NCBI GenBank assembly: GCA_902793875.1
Contig: CADBFL010000010.1
Coordinates: 1-26,520, forward strand
Direction: 5' to 3'
Length of the DNA: 26,520 nt
Source: an uncultured Eubacteriales bacterium
Lineage (GTDB): Bacteria; Bacillota; Clostridia; Peptostreptococcales; Anaerovoracaceae
A model generated the notes under the pieces. That model ran no database searches, was not told where the DNA came from, and saw only the letters and a program-made list of their open reading frames with translations. Shown in pieces: positions 15,743 to 24,544 of this stretch. The translations under genes and the position numbers were made by a program. Every line of letters begins with the position of its first letter. The first letter of the stretch is position 1.

Positions 15743-16961
15743 AAAAAAGAAGAAGGATTATGCCGAGCTCGTGATAAGATCCGGCGTCAATCTGCAGAAG
15801 GGCCAGAGGCTTTCGATCAGCTGCCCGGTAGAGTGCGCGGATTTCGGAAAACTCTGCGCGGCTGCCGCATACGAAGCAGGATGCAGCGAGGTCCTGATGC
15901 GCTGGCTCGACGACGACCTGAAGCGCATGAAGTTCCTGAACGCCGCAGATGAAGTCTTTGACAGGGTGGATACGTGGACCGCTGATTATTTCAACTGTCT
16001 GTCGGAAGAGGGCGCGGCCTTTCTGACCATACATTCAGAGGACCCGGACAGCCTCAGCGGCGTCGATCCGGAACGCATAAAAAGATCAAAGATCAGTTCG
16101 GGGAATGCGCTCAGGGCGTACCGCAAAAGTATAACGAACAGCGAGTGCCAGTGGTGCGTCTGCGCCGTACCTTCAAAAGCATGGGCGAAGGCGGTATTCC
16201 CGGGACTTGACGAAGAAGCTGCGGAGGCAAGGCTATGGGATGAGATCCTTGCCGCGTGCAGAGCTGACAGCGGCGATGCGGTCGGAAGGTGGAATGCGCA
16301 TATCGGCGAGATCAGAAAGCATGTCGATATCATGAATTCATATAACTTCAAAACTTTGAAGTACAGAAATTCAGCGGGTACCGATGTGACGGTCGATCTG
16401 CCTGAAGGGCATTACTGGGGAGGCGGAGCAGAAGAATCTGCGAACGGCGTCATGTTCTCGCCGAATATACCGACCGAAGAGGTATTCACCCTGCCGGTCA
16501 GAAGCAGCGTGAACGGCAGACTGGCCGCCACGAAGCCTCTTTCGCTTAACGGCAGCCTGATAGAAGGGTTCAGCTTTGAGGTAAAGGACGGAAAGATAAC
16601 AGAGGTACATGCCGAAAAGGGCGAAGACATCCTGAGGGATGCGATCAGCGTGGACGAAGGGGCTTCGTACTTCGGAGAGGTGGCCCTCGTTGCTTTTGAC
16701 TCGCCGATATCGAGATCAGGCGTGCTCTTTCTGAACACGCTGTTCGATGAGAACGCGTCATGCCACTTCGCTTTCGGCAGCGCATACCCGAATATAAGCG
16801 GAGCCGAAGACATGAGCGAAGAAGAACTGAAGGCAAGAGGCATGAATACCTCGATGACCCATGTGGATTTCATGATAGGATCTTCCGATCTTGAGATCAC
16901 GGGAATCACGCATGACGGCAGGGAGATAGCAGTCTTCAGAGACGGAAATTTTGTTTTCTGA
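15720..16961 (+). CDS. M29-family aminopeptidase (AmpS/PepS type)
   Basis: The 413-residue length fits the M29 metallo-aminopeptidases, which are cytoplasmic and use two metal ions to remove N-terminal residues. Metal-ligand and catalytic positions of the family are all recognisable in order: NIPTEEVF, DEGASYFGEVA, then FDENASCHFAFGSAY with the His and Tyr, and finally MTHVDFMIG with His-Asp. I placed the start at ATG 15720 because AAAGGGG lies 7 bases upstream; an in-frame GTG at 15684 would add 12 residues that do not look family-like. The first 23 bases overlap the channel gene. Its position between a channel and a sensor phosphatase does not suggest a shared pathway, so it is likely a general peptide-recycling enzyme. 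Confidence 0.92.
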   Translation: MTEKEMFEKKKKDYAELVIRSGVNLQKGQRLSISCPVECADFGKLCAAAAYEAGCSEVLMRWLDDDLKRMKFLNAADEVFDRVDTWTADYFNCLSEEGAAFLTIHSEDPDSLSGVDPERIKRSKISSGNALRAYRKSITNSECQWCVCAVPSKAWAKAVFPGLDEEAAEARLWDEILAACRADSGDAVGRWNAHIGEIRKHVDIMNSYNFKTLKYRNSAGTDVTVDLPEGHYWGGGAEESANGVMFSPNIPTEEVFTLPVRSSVNGRLAATKPLSLNGSLIEGFSFEVKDGKITEVHAEKGEDILRDAISVDEGASYFGEVALVAFDSPISRSGVLFLNTLFDENASCHFAFGSAYPNISGAEDMSEEELKARGMNTSMTHVDFMIGSSDLEITGITHDGREIAVFRDGNFVF

Positions 16962-16985
16962 CGCATAACAGTACAGGATCATCCC

Positions 16986-18779
16986 ATGAAGCCACATAAG
17001 AAAAAAAACGGGAAAATCAGCATAATCGTTCAGGTAGCCATGATGCTGGCGGCATGCATCATACTGACCGGCATACTGACTTACTTTACGCAGATCGAAA
17101 ACTCTGCAGAACTGGTCACCAATCTGACCGAAGAGAAGGCTGCGATGACCGCAAAAGAAGTCAGCATGGCAGTGAAGGAATACCCTGCATATCCGTGGCT
17201 GCTCAACTACTGGACCGAGCATGCCGGCGAGATGAACATCGATTACGATGAGGACTATGTGCGGGGAAGCTGGACGCAGAAAAAGGTCAGGCTCCTGATG
17301 GCCCACCAGCCCGAGCTCGACCTCCAGTATGCAAGCGCTGCCGAGATAGAGTCGCTTCCGCCGCGTGACCAGAAACTCTATGCCGAGATCATATACTCAT
17401 GGCTCATCACGCGCGCCGACCAGATAAAAGAGGTGGACGAGGTCGATTATCTTTTCTGCGTTGCCACAAAACCGCCGTACAAAGAGCAGTTCTTTGTATT
17501 CAGCGCTGCCGATCCCGGCGCTGTAAGAGGCACGGAATACGAGCAGGTATATCCGATAGGAGTGACGTCCGAGGTCATCGAGAGCCAGCAGGAGGGCATG
17601 GAAGACGCTGTGAAACACTCGGCTCACATCGCCGCGGCGGGCAAATATGTCGATTACTACTCCTATCTTGAATCCATAAACGGCCGGGATTACCTTATAG
17701 GACTGACGTATGATCAGACGCCTATACTTGACAGGATAATCGACAACTCCAAAAACGGCATCATAATCTCCATGGTATATCAGCTGCTGCTTTCCTTCTT
17801 CATTGCCGTAGGGATCCTTTTCATGGTGATCAGACCTCTCAAGACAGTACAGGAGAACATAAGGCGGTATAAGGATACAAAGGACAGCACTTCGATAGTA
17901 CAGAGCCTTTCGGAAGTCGATCTCCGCAACGAGATAGGGGATCTCGCACGCGATGTAACGGATCTTGCGGAGGAGATAGACTCCTATGTCGATGAAATAA
18001 GCACTATCACGGCCGAAAGGGAACGTATAAGCGCAGAACTGTCCCTTGCTACCGAGATACAGGTCTCGACGCTGCCTCATATATTCCCTCCGTTCCCTGA
18101 AAGGGACGAATTCGACATATACGCAGTGATGGATCCTGCCCGTGAGGTGGGCGGTGACTTTTACGATTTCTTCTTTATCGACGACGATCACCTCGGCCTC
18201 GTCATGGCCGATGTATCCGGCAAGGGCATACCGGGCGCGCTGTTCATGATGATATCGAAGATAATCCTGAAGAACTGCGTGCTCCTCGGCATGAGTCCTG
18301 CCCGGACTCTCAGCATGACAAATAATGTTCTCTGCGATAATAACAGGGCAGAGATGTTCGTCACCGTCTGGGTGGGAATTCTTGAGATATCGACAGGCAG
18401 GCTGACCGCGGCGAACGCGGGACACGAGTATCCTGCAGTAAAGAGACCGGACGGGACATACGAGCTTCTGAAGGACAGGCACGGACTGGTGATCGCCGCC
18501 ATGGAAGATCTGGAATACGAGGAGTACGAACTGCAGCTCGAACCGGGCTCCGCGCTCTTCCTTTATACCGACGGGGTGCCTGAGGCGACCAGTCCTGAAA
18601 AAGAGCTCTTCGGGACAGACAGGATGATCGACGCCCTGAACACCGACCCTGAAGCAGAGCCTGAACAGATACTCAGGAATGTGCGGATAAAGATCGATGA
18701 ATTCGTCAGGGACGCCGAGCAGTTCGATGACCTGACTATGATGAGCGTCATATACAAGGGGGAGGGCAGCCGGAAGTAA
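16986..18779 (+). CDS. Membrane-anchored sensor phosphatase, SpoIIE/PP2C domain
   Basis: The 597-residue protein starts with a basic cytoplasmic tip and TM1 (about 11-33). An extracytoplasmic sensor region (34-255) follows, then TM2 (258-280), a HAMP-like linker (282-335) and a SpoIIE-type PP2M domain. Metal-binding acids of that domain are visible: GGDFYDF with D391, ADVSGKG with D409, and DDLTMM with D581/D582 at the end. Family members such as RsbU, RsbP and SpoIIE remove phosphate from STAS anti-anti-sigma proteins. No STAS partner is in the window. The only kinase-like candidate is the HATPase half of the transporter at 2068. A strong terminator sits 24 bases after the stop, so the long plus-strand run ends here. 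The sensed signal is unknown. Confidence 0.9.
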   Translation: MKPHKKKNGKISIIVQVAMMLAACIILTGILTYFTQIENSAELVTNLTEEKAAMTAKEVSMAVKEYPAYPWLLNYWTEHAGEMNIDYDEDYVRGSWTQKKVRLLMAHQPELDLQYASAAEIESLPPRDQKLYAEIIYSWLITRADQIKEVDEVDYLFCVATKPPYKEQFFVFSAADPGAVRGTEYEQVYPIGVTSEVIESQQEGMEDAVKHSAHIAAAGKYVDYYSYLESINGRDYLIGLTYDQTPILDRIIDNSKNGIIISMVYQLLLSFFIAVGILFMVIRPLKTVQENIRRYKDTKDSTSIVQSLSEVDLRNEIGDLARDVTDLAEEIDSYVDEISTITAERERISAELSLATEIQVSTLPHIFPPFPERDEFDIYAVMDPAREVGGDFYDFFFIDDDHLGLVMADVSGKGIPGALFMMISKIILKNCVLLGMSPARTLSMTNNVLCDNNRAEMFVTVWVGILEISTGRLTAANAGHEYPAVKRPDGTYELLKDRHGLVIAAMEDLEYEEYELQLEPGSALFLYTDGVPEATSPEKELFGTDRMIDALNTDPEAEPEQILRNVRIKIDEFVRDAEQFDDLTMMSVIYKGEGSRK

Positions 18780-18802
18780 AAAACAGCGGACTTGAACCAA
18801 CA

Positions 18803-18831
18803 GACCGGATCTGAACGATCCGGTCCGTTTT
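18803..18831 (+). terminator. Rho-independent terminator between convergent genes
   Basis: GACCGGATC and GATCCGGTC form a perfect 9-bp stem around the loop TGAAC, followed after two bases by TTTT. It ends the plus-strand run. On the minus strand the same hairpin directly follows the stop of the GGDEF-EAL gene but has only a weak U-tract there, so it may work in both directions with unequal strength. Confidence 0.85.
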
Positions 18832-18833
18832 GC

Positions 18834-20510
18834 TCATAAGGACTTTTTATATTTTTTTTCGAATTCGCTGACAGGCACGGGAGGGGAGAACCAGAATCCC
18901 TGGAAGTGCCGGCAGCCCATCTCTTTGAGTGATTCGAGCTGCTGAGCGGTCTCGACTCCCTCGGCGATGACATCCATGCCCAGAAGGCCGGCCATGTTTA
19001 TCACAGAGCCGAGGATTATCCGGCTTCGCGGATCGGATTCGATCTCGCTGAGAAGGCTCATGTCGATCTTGAGGACATCCGCCTGTATGTCCTTGAGCAG
19101 GCTCAGCGACGAGTGGCCTTTGCCGAAGTCGTCTATCTCGACGATGAAGCCTCTTGCCCGAAGCTTCGAGATGATCATGCTGCTCTTTTCGGGCTCCTCG
19201 AGCAGGGCGGTCTCGGTTATCTCAAGCCTCAGCTTTCTGCTGTCGACATCATATCTTTCGACAAGCTCAGTCATCACATCGTACACATCCAGACTGTAAA
19301 AATCCCTGGCGGACATGTTCACGGAGATGGTCATGTCCTCCATGCAGCTGCCCTGCCATTCCTTGAGCTGCTTCACAGCGAGTTCCCACATGTGTCTGTC
19401 GAGCTGATCGATAAGGCCTGCGTTTTCAAGAGTCTCTATGAATTCTCCCGGCATGACGGTGCTGCCGTCTGTCCTGCGCCACCTTGCAAGGGCTTCCGCT
19501 CCGAAGATGCTGCCGTCTTCTTCAGCCAGAGGCTGCAGGTACATCAGCAGGCGGCCGCTGCCCAGAGCTTCATCGAATCCGCTGATGATCTTCTGCTCCT
19601 GTATGGTCCTGCGAAGCATCTCATCGTCATAGCACGCTGCCACCCTTGTTATATCATCGCGTATGGTGCGAAGAGCCGAATTAGCGCGTCCGTACATCAC
19701 CGAAACAGGGACGGACGGGTCTTCGATCACATATACGCCGAAGTGCACGCAGAACGTGAATATGCCGCTGCTGAAGAAACCGGAAAGCTCCTTTGCCGCA
19801 TCCTCGAGCGCTGACACGGAATAAGCTGACTCGGGCACGAGCATGGCGAACTGGTCTCCGCCCAGTCTGCCGCATATGCCGCCCGCGCTTTCGGCAGCGC
19901 CGTCCAGTATCGTTGCCGTGGTAACGAGCACCTCGTTGCCCTTCATGACTCCGAAGAGGGTGTTGACGAGGCGGAAGTTCATTATGTCCGCGCTTATCAT
20001 CACCCATGTGCCGCCGGTACTTTCGTCAAGAAGCTCGCGGGCTTTTTCATAGAACGGACCTGCGCTCAGCACCTTTGTGAGATGATCGTGCGCCGCCATG
20101 AATTCGGCTGCGCTGTGGTCCCGGTTCTCAGCCTCTCTGTCATTGGCCGAAGGTCCGGGTGAGCCTTTCTTTCTGATGCTGACCAGCTCCATGACTGCCG
20201 GAAAAGCTTCTCCGTCAGGCGTCTTCAGCGTTACGGGATCCGACTGGATATCGAATATACTGTTTTCGAACTGCTCGGTCTTCTCCTGACGGCATCCCGT
20301 GCGGCATGCCATCGAGCTCGAGCAGTTCACGCATTTCTGATCCGCGTTCCAGATGCCGTAACACTTGTTGTTCATGCTGATGCTTCCGTCGTCGTGCAGC
20401 TCGATTATCCTGCACTCGATAGGATCGACCACCCGCGCAAGGTCGTATGTCCCCGACATCCGCTCAAGCTGCGATCTCAGTTCGTCGACGGTGAATTCTG
20501 TTTTTTCCAT
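18834..20510 (-). CDS. GGDEF-EAL protein; degenerate GGDQF, intact EAL: likely c-di-GMP phosphodiesterase
   Basis: The 558-residue soluble protein has an N-terminal Cys-rich region (residues 20-75, Cys 33, 50, 60, 63, 69, 73) of a kind found in front of clostridial GGDEF domains, possibly binding metal or haem. A GGDEF domain follows (about 150-300). Its signature is RLGGDQF (217-221), where the catalytic glutamate is replaced by glutamine, so cyclase activity is doubtful. The EAL domain (about 315-555) keeps its metal and catalytic residues: EAL at E339, then SVNMSA, EITET, IDDFGKGHSS, KID, AEGVE and QGF. It therefore probably hydrolyses c-di-GMP. I chose ATG 20510; GGAGG lies 14 bases upstream, rather far, and an upstream TTG at 20546 would add 12 residues without a better site. 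Confidence 0.88.
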   Translation of the reverse strand: MEKTEFTVDELRSQLERMSGTYDLARVVDPIECRIIELHDDGSISMNNKCYGIWNADQKCVNCSSSMACRTGCRQEKTEQFENSIFDIQSDPVTLKTPDGEAFPAVMELVSIRKKGSPGPSANDREAENRDHSAAEFMAAHDHLTKVLSAGPFYEKARELLDESTGGTWVMISADIMNFRLVNTLFGVMKGNEVLVTTATILDGAAESAGGICGRLGGDQFAMLVPESAYSVSALEDAAKELSGFFSSGIFTFCVHFGVYVIEDPSVPVSVMYGRANSALRTIRDDITRVAACYDDEMLRRTIQEQKIISGFDEALGSGRLLMYLQPLAEEDGSIFGAEALARWRRTDGSTVMPGEFIETLENAGLIDQLDRHMWELAVKQLKEWQGSCMEDMTISVNMSARDFYSLDVYDVMTELVERYDVDSRKLRLEITETALLEEPEKSSMIISKLRARGFIVEIDDFGKGHSSLSLLKDIQADVLKIDMSLLSEIESDPRSRIILGSVINMAGLLGMDVIAEGVETAQQLESLKEMGCRHFQGFWFSPPVPVSEFEKKYKKSL

Positions 20511-20538
20511 TTGATCTGCTGCTGCCTCCGTTAATGTC

Positions 20539-20555
20539 TGATGCAAAACGCATCA
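20539..20555 (-). other. Small hairpin in the GGDEF-EAL leader
   Basis: TGATGC and GCATCA form a perfect 6-bp stem around a 5-base loop between the minus-strand promoter and the ribosome binding site. There is no U-tract on the reading strand. It could affect mRNA stability or translation, or be chance. Confidence 0.3.
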
Positions 20556-20560
20556 AGCAG

Positions 20561-20569
20561 ATTATAGCA
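20561..20569 (-). promoter_or_regulatory. Extended -10 promoter of the GGDEF-EAL gene
   Basis: On the minus strand this reads TGCTATAAT, a perfect extended -10 element. No good -35 hexamer stands at the right distance, which is usual for extended -10 promoters. It faces away from the pyrB promoter about 40 bases off. Confidence 0.6.
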
Positions 20570-20607
20570 TAAAATACAAGGTTTTGAGGCATCTGCCGTG
20601 TTATACT

Positions 20608-20616
20608 TGCTATAAT
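20608..20616 (+). promoter_or_regulatory. Extended -10 promoter of pyrB
   Basis: This reads TGCTATAAT on the plus strand, again a perfect extended -10 element, 29 bases before the pyrB start. There is no strong -35; TTGAGG at 20584 is about 21 bases upstream, too far. The leader is short and I see no PyrR-type anti-terminator structure in it. Confidence 0.65.
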
Positions 20617-20644
20617 GTAAATCAAAAACGGAAGGAGACACGGG

Positions 20645-21565
20645 ATGGAAAAAATCAAGAACCTGATCAATATCACGGATCTGTCCGAAGAAGAGATCGA
20701 TCACCTGATCGAAACAGCCGACGACATCATTGCGGATCCCGTAAAGTATCAGGATATATGCGCCCATAAAAAGCTTGCGACGCTGTTTTTTGAGCCCAGC
20801 ACCAGGACCCGGCTGTCCTTTACGGCTGCGATGATGGAACTCGGCGGCAATGTGCTCGGATTCGATCAGGCGGCTTCGAGCTCGATCTCAAAGGGCGAGA
20901 GCGTCGCTGATACCATCGTGATGGCTAGCTGTTATGCGGACATCATTGCCATGAGACATCCTAAGGAGGGCGCTCCGTATGTAGGAGCGCAGTATTCGAG
21001 CGTGCCGGTCATAAACGCCGGAGACGGCGGCCATTTCCATCCGACTCAGACGCTGACCGACCTCATGACGATACACAGAAAGATGGGCCGCCTCGGCGGG
21101 TACACGATCGGACTCTGCGGCGATCTGAAGTTCGGGCGGACCGTGCACTCGCTCATAGACGCGCTTCTCAGATACGACGACGTCAGATATGTGATGATAT
21201 CGCCGGAGGAGCTCGAACTCCCCGACTATATCAAGGAAACTCTCACCGGCGCAGGAGTCGAATGGAAAGAGGTGAGATCCCTCGATGAGGCTATCCCCGA
21301 ACTCGATATCCTCTACATGACCAGAGTGCAGAAAGAAAGATTCTTCAACGAAGAGGACTATATAAGACTCAAGGACAGCTTCATACTGACGCGCAAAATG
21401 CTCGGACCTGCGAAGGAGAGCCTCGCGATACTGCATCCGCTTCCGAGGGTGAACGAGATCGCAAAGGATGTGGATGACGACCCGCGGGCCTGCTATTTCT
21501 ATCAGGCGCTGATGGGCAAGTATATCAGGATGGCGCTCATCCTTTATATGCTGGATATCAAATAA
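20645..21565 (+). CDS. pyrB: Aspartate carbamoyltransferase catalytic subunit
   Basis: The 306-residue protein matches PyrB in length and motifs. FFEPSTRTRLSF, with STRTR binding carbamoyl phosphate, is near residues 49-60, and HPLPRVNEI near 265. It joins carbamoyl phosphate and aspartate to give N-carbamoylaspartate, the committed step of pyrimidine synthesis. GGAAGGAG precedes ATG. The regulatory subunit gene follows 15 bases after the stop, so catalytic trimers probably assemble with PyrI dimers as in enteric ATCase. No other pyr genes are in the window. Confidence 0.97.
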   Translation: MEKIKNLINITDLSEEEIDHLIETADDIIADPVKYQDICAHKKLATLFFEPSTRTRLSFTAAMMELGGNVLGFDQAASSSISKGESVADTIVMASCYADIIAMRHPKEGAPYVGAQYSSVPVINAGDGGHFHPTQTLTDLMTIHRKMGRLGGYTIGLCGDLKFGRTVHSLIDALLRYDDVRYVMISPEELELPDYIKETLTGAGVEWKEVRSLDEAIPELDILYMTRVQKERFFNEEDYIRLKDSFILTRKMLGPAKESLAILHPLPRVNEIAKDVDDDPRACYFYQALMGKYIRMALILYMLDIK

Positions 21566-21580
21566 GAGAGGGAGGCTGCG

Positions 21581-22018
21581 ATGAATATAGACGGAGTAAA
21601 CACGGGCTACATGCTCGATCATATAGAAGCAGGCAAGGGCCTTGCGATATACAGCTTTCTGAAGCTCGATCAGGCTGAGTGCACAGTCGCCATAATCCAG
21701 CGCGCCGACAGCACCAAGTACGGCAAGAAGGACATAATCAAGATAGACGGAGACATACCTATCGACTGCGACACTCTCGGCTACATGGATCCGAACATCA
21801 CGGTCAACAGGATAAAAGACGGAAAACTGCTCGAGAAGATACACCTTGAGCTGCCTGAAACACTGACGGATGTAATAAAATGCCGCAACCCGAGATGCAT
21901 AACTTCGGCGGAGCAGGGCATAGAACACAGATTCAGACTTACCGACAGGAAGAATGCGAAATACAGATGTCTGTACTGCGATACGGAATATTCCGAACCG
22001 AGAGGAGGCGAGCGATGA
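21581..22018 (+). CDS. pyrI: Aspartate carbamoyltransferase regulatory subunit
   Basis: At 145 residues it has the PyrI layout: an N-terminal nucleotide-binding domain and a C-terminal zinc domain with C-x4-C (CRNPRC, near residue 104) and C-x2-C (CLYC, near 130). The zinc site is needed to bind the catalytic subunit; the N-terminal domain binds allosteric nucleotides in known members. GAGGGAGG precedes ATG. Its stop overlaps the next start (ATGA), so the lipase gene is translationally coupled to it. Confidence 0.96.
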   Translation: MNIDGVNTGYMLDHIEAGKGLAIYSFLKLDQAECTVAIIQRADSTKYGKKDIIKIDGDIPIDCDTLGYMDPNITVNRIKDGKLLEKIHLELPETLTDVIKCRNPRCITSAEQGIEHRFRLTDRKNAKYRCLYCDTEYSEPRGGER

Positions 22019-23460
22019 AAGGATCCGTGAAGAAAAGGGCAGCCGCATTATGCGCGGCGCTTGTGACAGCGGCGCTGCTGTGCGGCTGCGGAGGCTCGTA
22101 CGAATATAAGACAGGCGATGTGGACTGGTATTCCACCTGCAGCAGGGACGGAAAGTACATCCACGATACCTATTACTACTCGGATGACTGGTTCGGGGAA
22201 AAGCCCGAAAAGGACATCGAAGGGATGGCTCTTGCGTCGATGCAGCTGGCCGCATCTGCAATGACCGACGATGAAAACGGGAGCGGAGCGGCATTCCTGA
22301 AGAGCATGGGGTTCGATGAGGTAGGCTTCAGCGATTTCAGGAGCGCTGACCCTGATGACTTCAATTACACATGGGGAAGAAAGACCCTTGATGACGGGAC
22401 CACGCTGGTCGCGATCGCGGTACAGAGCGCGTCCGAAGACGTATCCGTCAGAAACAAGGGATGGAAGCAGAACTTCACTGTGAACGGTGACAGCAGCAGC
22501 GGAGAACACTTCGCCTACGCAAAAGCAGTCGACAAGATGATAGACGGCATAGCGGATCTCGGCACCGGCGACAAGGTGAAGTACTGGATCACAGGACACA
22601 GCAGGGGAGGCGCGATCGCCAACGTGCTTGCCGCCCATCTGCCTGACAGACTCGGAGACAGGAACGCGGGGATATACGCCTATACCTTCGAGGCTCCGGC
22701 GACTGCAGATGAAGAGACTGCAGGCAGCGGAAACTTCGGCTATATACACAATTATCTGTGCAGCGACGATTTCGTCACCATGATCCCGGGATGGAACATG
22801 ACGCGCTACGGCGAGTCCCGTGAGCTCACCGACAAGAAGAGAGACGAAAAGCTTTCCGATGAGCTGAAATCCCTCGGGAGCGATGCGGCCGATCAGAAAA
22901 TGAGGATTACGGTGCAGGCGGACGCCGACAGGCTCGCTGCAAATATCGCAGCCGCTGTTCCGACGAGGGAGGATTACTCGAAGGAAAGGACGGACAAGGT
23001 GACTGCTTCCGACGGGACCGTCCGCGAGATCAAATATACATACCAGGATTCCATGGTGAAACTCATGGATTTCATCTTTTCGGGAGACGGGGATGCCGGA
23101 GGATCACCGCTCAAAAAGCTGATGGGCAGCAAAGACGAAGTGATGGACTCGGCGGAGCATCTCGCAGAGGGACTGAAACTCGCGAGATCGGGCAAAGACC
23201 CGTCGGCCGAATACTGGACCGCCGCTGAGGGCATCTACAGGACCATGCAGGATACCGGGTCTGCGGGAAACCTCACTGAAGAGGACCTTTATGAGATACT
23301 CTGCCTTGCCGCGCCTGTCCTCATAGACTTCCCGGAGGGCAGCAGCGAGCCTTCATACGATCTTCTGACAGATGTGGCCGGCTACAGCGAAGATCTTACG
23401 TACTCACATCAGTTCGACACTGTCATCGCCAGGCTCAAGCTGCTGGCGCCTGCTCCGTAG
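22015..23460 (+). CDS. Lipoprotein of the class-3 lipase family
   Basis: A 481-residue protein with a lipoprotein signal: basic start, hydrophobic core and lipobox LCGC with C25 as the likely lipidated residue. The nucleophile elbow GHSRGG places the catalytic serine at S196, followed by a YTFEAPA segment, as in class-3 (Lipase_3) alpha/beta hydrolases. The remaining part (about 260-480) is charged and less conserved. The start at 22015 follows AGAGGAGG at 22001 and overlaps the pyrI stop by 4 bases. It would be anchored on the outer face of the membrane and act on lipid or another ester. Its link with pyrimidine synthesis is not obvious and may be only positional. Substrate is unknown. Confidence 0.85.
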   Translation: MKGSVKKRAAALCAALVTAALLCGCGGSYEYKTGDVDWYSTCSRDGKYIHDTYYYSDDWFGEKPEKDIEGMALASMQLAASAMTDDENGSGAAFLKSMGFDEVGFSDFRSADPDDFNYTWGRKTLDDGTTLVAIAVQSASEDVSVRNKGWKQNFTVNGDSSSGEHFAYAKAVDKMIDGIADLGTGDKVKYWITGHSRGGAIANVLAAHLPDRLGDRNAGIYAYTFEAPATADEETAGSGNFGYIHNYLCSDDFVTMIPGWNMTRYGESRELTDKKRDEKLSDELKSLGSDAADQKMRITVQADADRLAANIAAAVPTREDYSKERTDKVTASDGTVREIKYTYQDSMVKLMDFIFSGDGDAGGSPLKKLMGSKDEVMDSAEHLAEGLKLARSGKDPSAEYWTAAEGIYRTMQDTGSAGNLTEEDLYEILCLAAPVLIDFPEGSSEPSYDLLTDVAGYSEDLTYSHQFDTVIARLKLLAPAP

Positions 23461-23467
23461 AGCGCCG

Positions 23468-24544
23468 ATGAAAAAACTCAGCTGGACAGAAATAACCGCC
23501 CTTTACATCGGGGTGATAATGGGCGCGGGCTTTGCGTCCGGACGCGAGTGCTGGCAGTTCTTCGGAGTCTTCGGCCGTAAGGGCTATCTCGGAGCTGCTG
23601 CGAGCACTCTTTGCTTTGTCGTTCTCGCGTGCATGCTGACATATATCGCAAGGAGCAAGGGAACGGCCGATCTCGGCAAACTGATATCCCCGTTCAGAAG
23701 CGAAGCGGCCGATGCTGTCATCGGCTGGGTGCTGGCCGCGATATACTATTCCATGATAATAGCCATGACCGCCGCCGGGGGTTCGCTTCTGAACCAGCAG
23801 TTCGGTGTAAGCAAGGTCATCGGAGGCGCTGTGATAGCGGTGCTGTGCGTCATAACTGTCCTCGGCGACTTTGAAAGGGTCTCCGGTATATTCAGGCTCA
23901 TCATACCGGTGCTCTTTGCCGTATCCGTTCTCACCATCATACTGACCATAAGGGCGGACTTCGGACAAAGCGGCGCAACAGAAGGATATCAGCCGGGAAG
24001 GATGTCACCCGCCTGGCCGGTCTCGGCTCTGGTGTTCATGGCCTACAACACCCTGGGAATGATAACCATGGCGGGCAGCTCCGCTGTAAATGCAAAGGAC
24101 GGGAAAAACGCTTATGCGGGAGCGGTGACAGGGACTCTGTGTCTGGGGATGCTTACACTGCTTCTTCTGAGGGCGCTTCTGTCCGACATGGCTTTCTCAG
24201 CACAGCTCGATCTGCCGATGCTCGGGTTCTCGGCGAGGCTTTCTCCGGCACTGAACGCTGTATACGCGGTGGTTTTATACGGAGCGGTCTATTCGACGGG
24301 AGCCAGCACTTATTACGGATTCAGCACGAAACTCAGACCCGGCAGAACAAAGAAGATCATAATAACAGCCGGCGCCGCGGCCGGGTTTCTGCTGGGACTG
24401 ACAGGATTCAAAAGGCTGGTCGAATTCCTGTATCCGGCGCAGGGCTATATAGGCATCGTCTTCATAGCTCTCATAGTGATAAACTTTGCCATGCAGCTCA
24501 GAAAGGATAAAGCAAAAGGCCTGCAGGATGCAGATATAAGTTGA
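23468..24544 (+). CDS. YkvI-type multi-spanning membrane protein
   Basis: The 358-residue protein has about ten transmembrane helices and an N-terminal motif IGVIMGAGFASGRECWQFF typical of the YkvI family (COG3949), which has a broken first helix like that of amino-acid/choline-type transporters. No function is established for YkvI members; a solute transporter is the usual guess. ATG 23468 lies 7 bases after the lipase stop with no clear ribosome binding site, so coupling to the upstream gene is likely. Longer in-frame starts would run back into the lipase gene and lack signal-like features. The last codons overlap the beginning of the next gene's promoter. Confidence 0.82.
   Translation: MKKLSWTEITALYIGVIMGAGFASGRECWQFFGVFGRKGYLGAAASTLCFVVLACMLTYIARSKGTADLGKLISPFRSEAADAVIGWVLAAIYYSMIIAMTAAGGSLLNQQFGVSKVIGGAVIAVLCVITVLGDFERVSGIFRLIIPVLFAVSVLTIILTIRADFGQSGATEGYQPGRMSPAWPVSALVFMAYNTLGMITMAGSSAVNAKDGKNAYAGAVTGTLCLGMLTLLLLRALLSDMAFSAQLDLPMLGFSARLSPALNAVYAVVLYGAVYSTGASTYYGFSTKLRPGRTKKIIITAGAAAGFLLGLTGFKRLVEFLYPAQGYIGIVFIALIVINFAMQLRKDKAKGLQDADIS

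Noticed and set aside
17397..18800. A 467-codon open frame on the minus strand
   Set aside because: It is antisense to the well-supported SpoIIE phosphatase, has no domain-like pattern, and is a by-product of the codon bias.
20511..20546. TTG start adding 12 residues to the GGDEF-EAL protein
   Set aside because: No ribosome binding site precedes TTG, and GGAGG lies downstream of it; ATG 20510 fits better despite the long spacing.
20888..22294. A 468-codon open frame on the minus strand
   Set aside because: It lies opposite pyrB, pyrI and the lipase start, all of which have clear motifs and ribosome binding sites.
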